This document shows, piece after piece, positions 62,013-64,000 of a stretch of DNA of 64,000 nt. The stretch covers positions 65,884 to 129,883 of the forward strand of contig LUCM01004364.1 of NCBI GenBank assembly GCA_008360955.1, read 5' to 3'. The first letter of the stretch is position 1. Each line of letters begins with the position of its first letter. The notes under the pieces are model-generated. The model searched no databases. It was not told the DNA's origin and saw only the letters and a program-made list of their open reading frames with translations. This stretch comes from Fasciolopsis buskii. Lineage: Eukaryota > Platyhelminthes > Trematoda > Plagiorchiida > Fasciolidae. A program made the position numbers and the translations under genes.

Positions 62013-64000
62013 AAAATAATGTTTGAATCCAAAGTTCATATCTAATTTCACAATGATTGCCTCAACAGCCGAAGGTGATTGAAATATTATTTAACATGCA
62101 GGTTTTTTAACGGTATTGGTTAATCATACGATAAAGCGTTCATGTCATGCATCATTTAGGAGGCCATATTGATCTGATTGTGAAAGAGTTGTCTCCGGTT
62201 CATGTATTAACTGCGATGCGGCCGAAGTTGGTTTTCTCGCTTCGACAATTTTCACGTCGCTTGAACAGCCCTACGAAGACCTTTGTACTTGTGTACACTA
62301 AAATTCTATGAGCCAGAATGAATGAATAGCCCGGTCATTTTAAAGGTCACGTGGTCCGGAGTGGAGGCAAATGCTGAATGTTTCCTCCGAGGCTGACTTT
62401 GATCACTTCACACGATGAGGAATATTTATAATAAGCCTAGAGCTTAGTTGCCTTCTATGGGACATAAAACAAGCTGAGGAGTGATCGTCTTTTCAGGTTC
62501 ATGTCCAAACTGCGTACTACAAATAAATGAACTTAAATTGAATTACATTAAATCTACGTAACAAAAGACAGAAAAAACTTGGACTCATTTATTCATGGTT
62601 CTTAACGGAGCAACCATCACTTGGCAAATGATAAGATCGCAAATAATCAACGCCTTTGGGAAAAATAACTTGGTCGACTACCGTAATCGTTCTTTATCTT
62701 CACTGCGGACTCTCGACAGTCTGAACGAAACAAAACAAACATTTACTGACATGAAGACTCGTTAACACAGCTACTTTGCAGGCGGATGAACGGCTAGTCT
62801 TACAATGCCCTGTCACTTGGTTAATGGAACTTGAATATGTAGCATACACACTGACGACTTTGATCTGTCGAAATTAAGTTCATCAAATAGTCTCCCGATT
62901 ATCACCGTTGCGCCAAGTTCCACAGACTACTAGAAAACGTGAAAACCTATTCTATTTGAGCTTGAAGGATACGCACATAAGTTTCTATTATTTACCTTCC
63001 TGATCGATCAATAGTTCTTCGACTGTGTTCTACGAAAAGCGAGCTCAAACTATCACATGTAGACCAAAAGCTGCTTAGCCTTGAGTAAAACAGAGTTCCA
63101 TTCAGTAAAATGGCAGCAATGGACGGCGGAATGGGTTATCAATGTTTACCTCCTAATAAATGAAGAATAAACTGCCATGCGATGTCGCATTTTATTATAA
63201 CGCTGGGTGTTCATCTGTTCTCATCTGAGACTGCTTTTCACAGTATCATGCTAGTAGTATAATGGTTTGTGGTTATATATCGCGGATATATGAATGACCC
63301 GTCTACCGATGAGCCTAGGTTGTGTAAAATACACCAAAGAGGTTTTGTACAATTCCGTCTTACGACCAAGCGCTTATGGTGACTTGACTAACTACAGACT
63401 CGAGTGACCCACCTAATTCGCTAGGTGTTTTTATGACACTGAGTGCACTTCATTCAAACAAAAATTGCACATGAGAGCTTCAGCTGTGAAGGTAGATCCA
63501 CCTGCATTCTTTTCGAGAAACGTCGGCCTGTGCATTTTTGAAAACAAAATGCAGCTTGGCAGTGACAATAAGGATAAAGATGAGCATCATCACGAATTGC
63601 TCTGATGATGCACAGACAGTAACTTCTTAAAAATGGTTTTGGAATAGAATATTTGGACAGATGATCAACTTTTGACACAGTATTGGAACACTGTATGGTA
63701 CGGCATTATCTCTATCAATAGGTTGTGCATACTAAGCTTCTTGTGTGTGAGGATCATTGGAATTTTCAAGTCCTAGTAAACTGATTCATTTTTCTCACTT
63801 CGTCATCTGCACAATGCAGGTAAAGTCCGTTTTCTGAAAAATCGAAGCTAATCTCTTAATGCAACTCTTCAGCGCACATAAATCCTGATTACACAAATAT
63901 GTTTGAGAGGTCTGTAGTTGCTGAAAGTAAAAAAGAGCACTATTCGCGATGAGCGAGTCAGAATAGATGTGATATTGTCCGCAAGTTCATCTTTGGCTTC
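62013..64000. other. Non-coding or unrecognised, 62.0-64.0 kb
   Basis: No frame above 75 codons and no recognisable element to the end of the window. Confidence 0.6.

Noticed and set aside
1..64000. CRISPR arrays, bacterial operons, prophage or telomeric repeats
   Set aside because: No regularly spaced direct repeats, no compact gene clusters with ribosome binding sites, and no TTAGGG arrays; the retroelement and receptor content is eukaryotic.

Overview
The window looks like eukaryotic, most probably flatworm (digenean trematode) genomic DNA. It is AT-leaning and gene-poor, with no operons, and is dominated by decayed retroelements. The ones I can read are an RTE-type non-LTR element, a Penelope-like element with a GIY-YIG tail, a BEL/Pao LTR-retrotransposon relic, and a tRNA-derived SINE. 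The only long intact reading frames are two single-exon seven-transmembrane receptors of a divergent rhodopsin-like type, which fits the intronless flatworm-specific receptor families described in trematodes. The organism call is an inference; no species marker is visible.

Layout. 0-10 kb: no recognisable gene, one SINE, a degenerate TATAG repeat and short tandem duplications. 10.5-11.5 kb (minus): intact receptor 1. 13.7-15.6 kb: SINE, an unclassified non-LTR relic (minus) and an RTE relic (plus) side by side. 16.7-20.3 kb: a fragment sharing sequence with 36.7 kb, a possible RT fragment, and a transporter-like relic. 21.4 kb: one exon-like frame. 24.3-25.0 kb: second copy of the non-LTR relic. 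26.3-26.5 kb: an almost perfect 110-bp inverted repeat made of Penelope-like terminal sequence. 27.4-28.5 kb (minus): BEL/Pao pol relic. 32.4-34.0 kb (plus): Penelope-like RT plus GIY-YIG relic. 40.1-41.2 kb (plus): intact receptor 2. 44.5-47.3 kb (minus): RTE relic covering endonuclease and RT. 49.6 kb: SINE. 52.9 kb: solitary copy of the Penelope-like terminal sequence. 56.7-57.5 kb (minus): receptor pseudogene. 61.1-62.0 kb: SINE followed by a broken extracellular-like coding region.

The biology is a small dispersed receptor family (two live, one dead copy on alternating strands over about 47 kb) in a retroelement-rich background. Both intact receptors have lost the class A DRY and NPxxY motifs but keep family-specific motifs in shared positions, so they are the best candidates for undescribed function. 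Frames below roughly 170 codons occur here at about the rate expected by chance and are reported only where homology or a splice-like boundary supports them.
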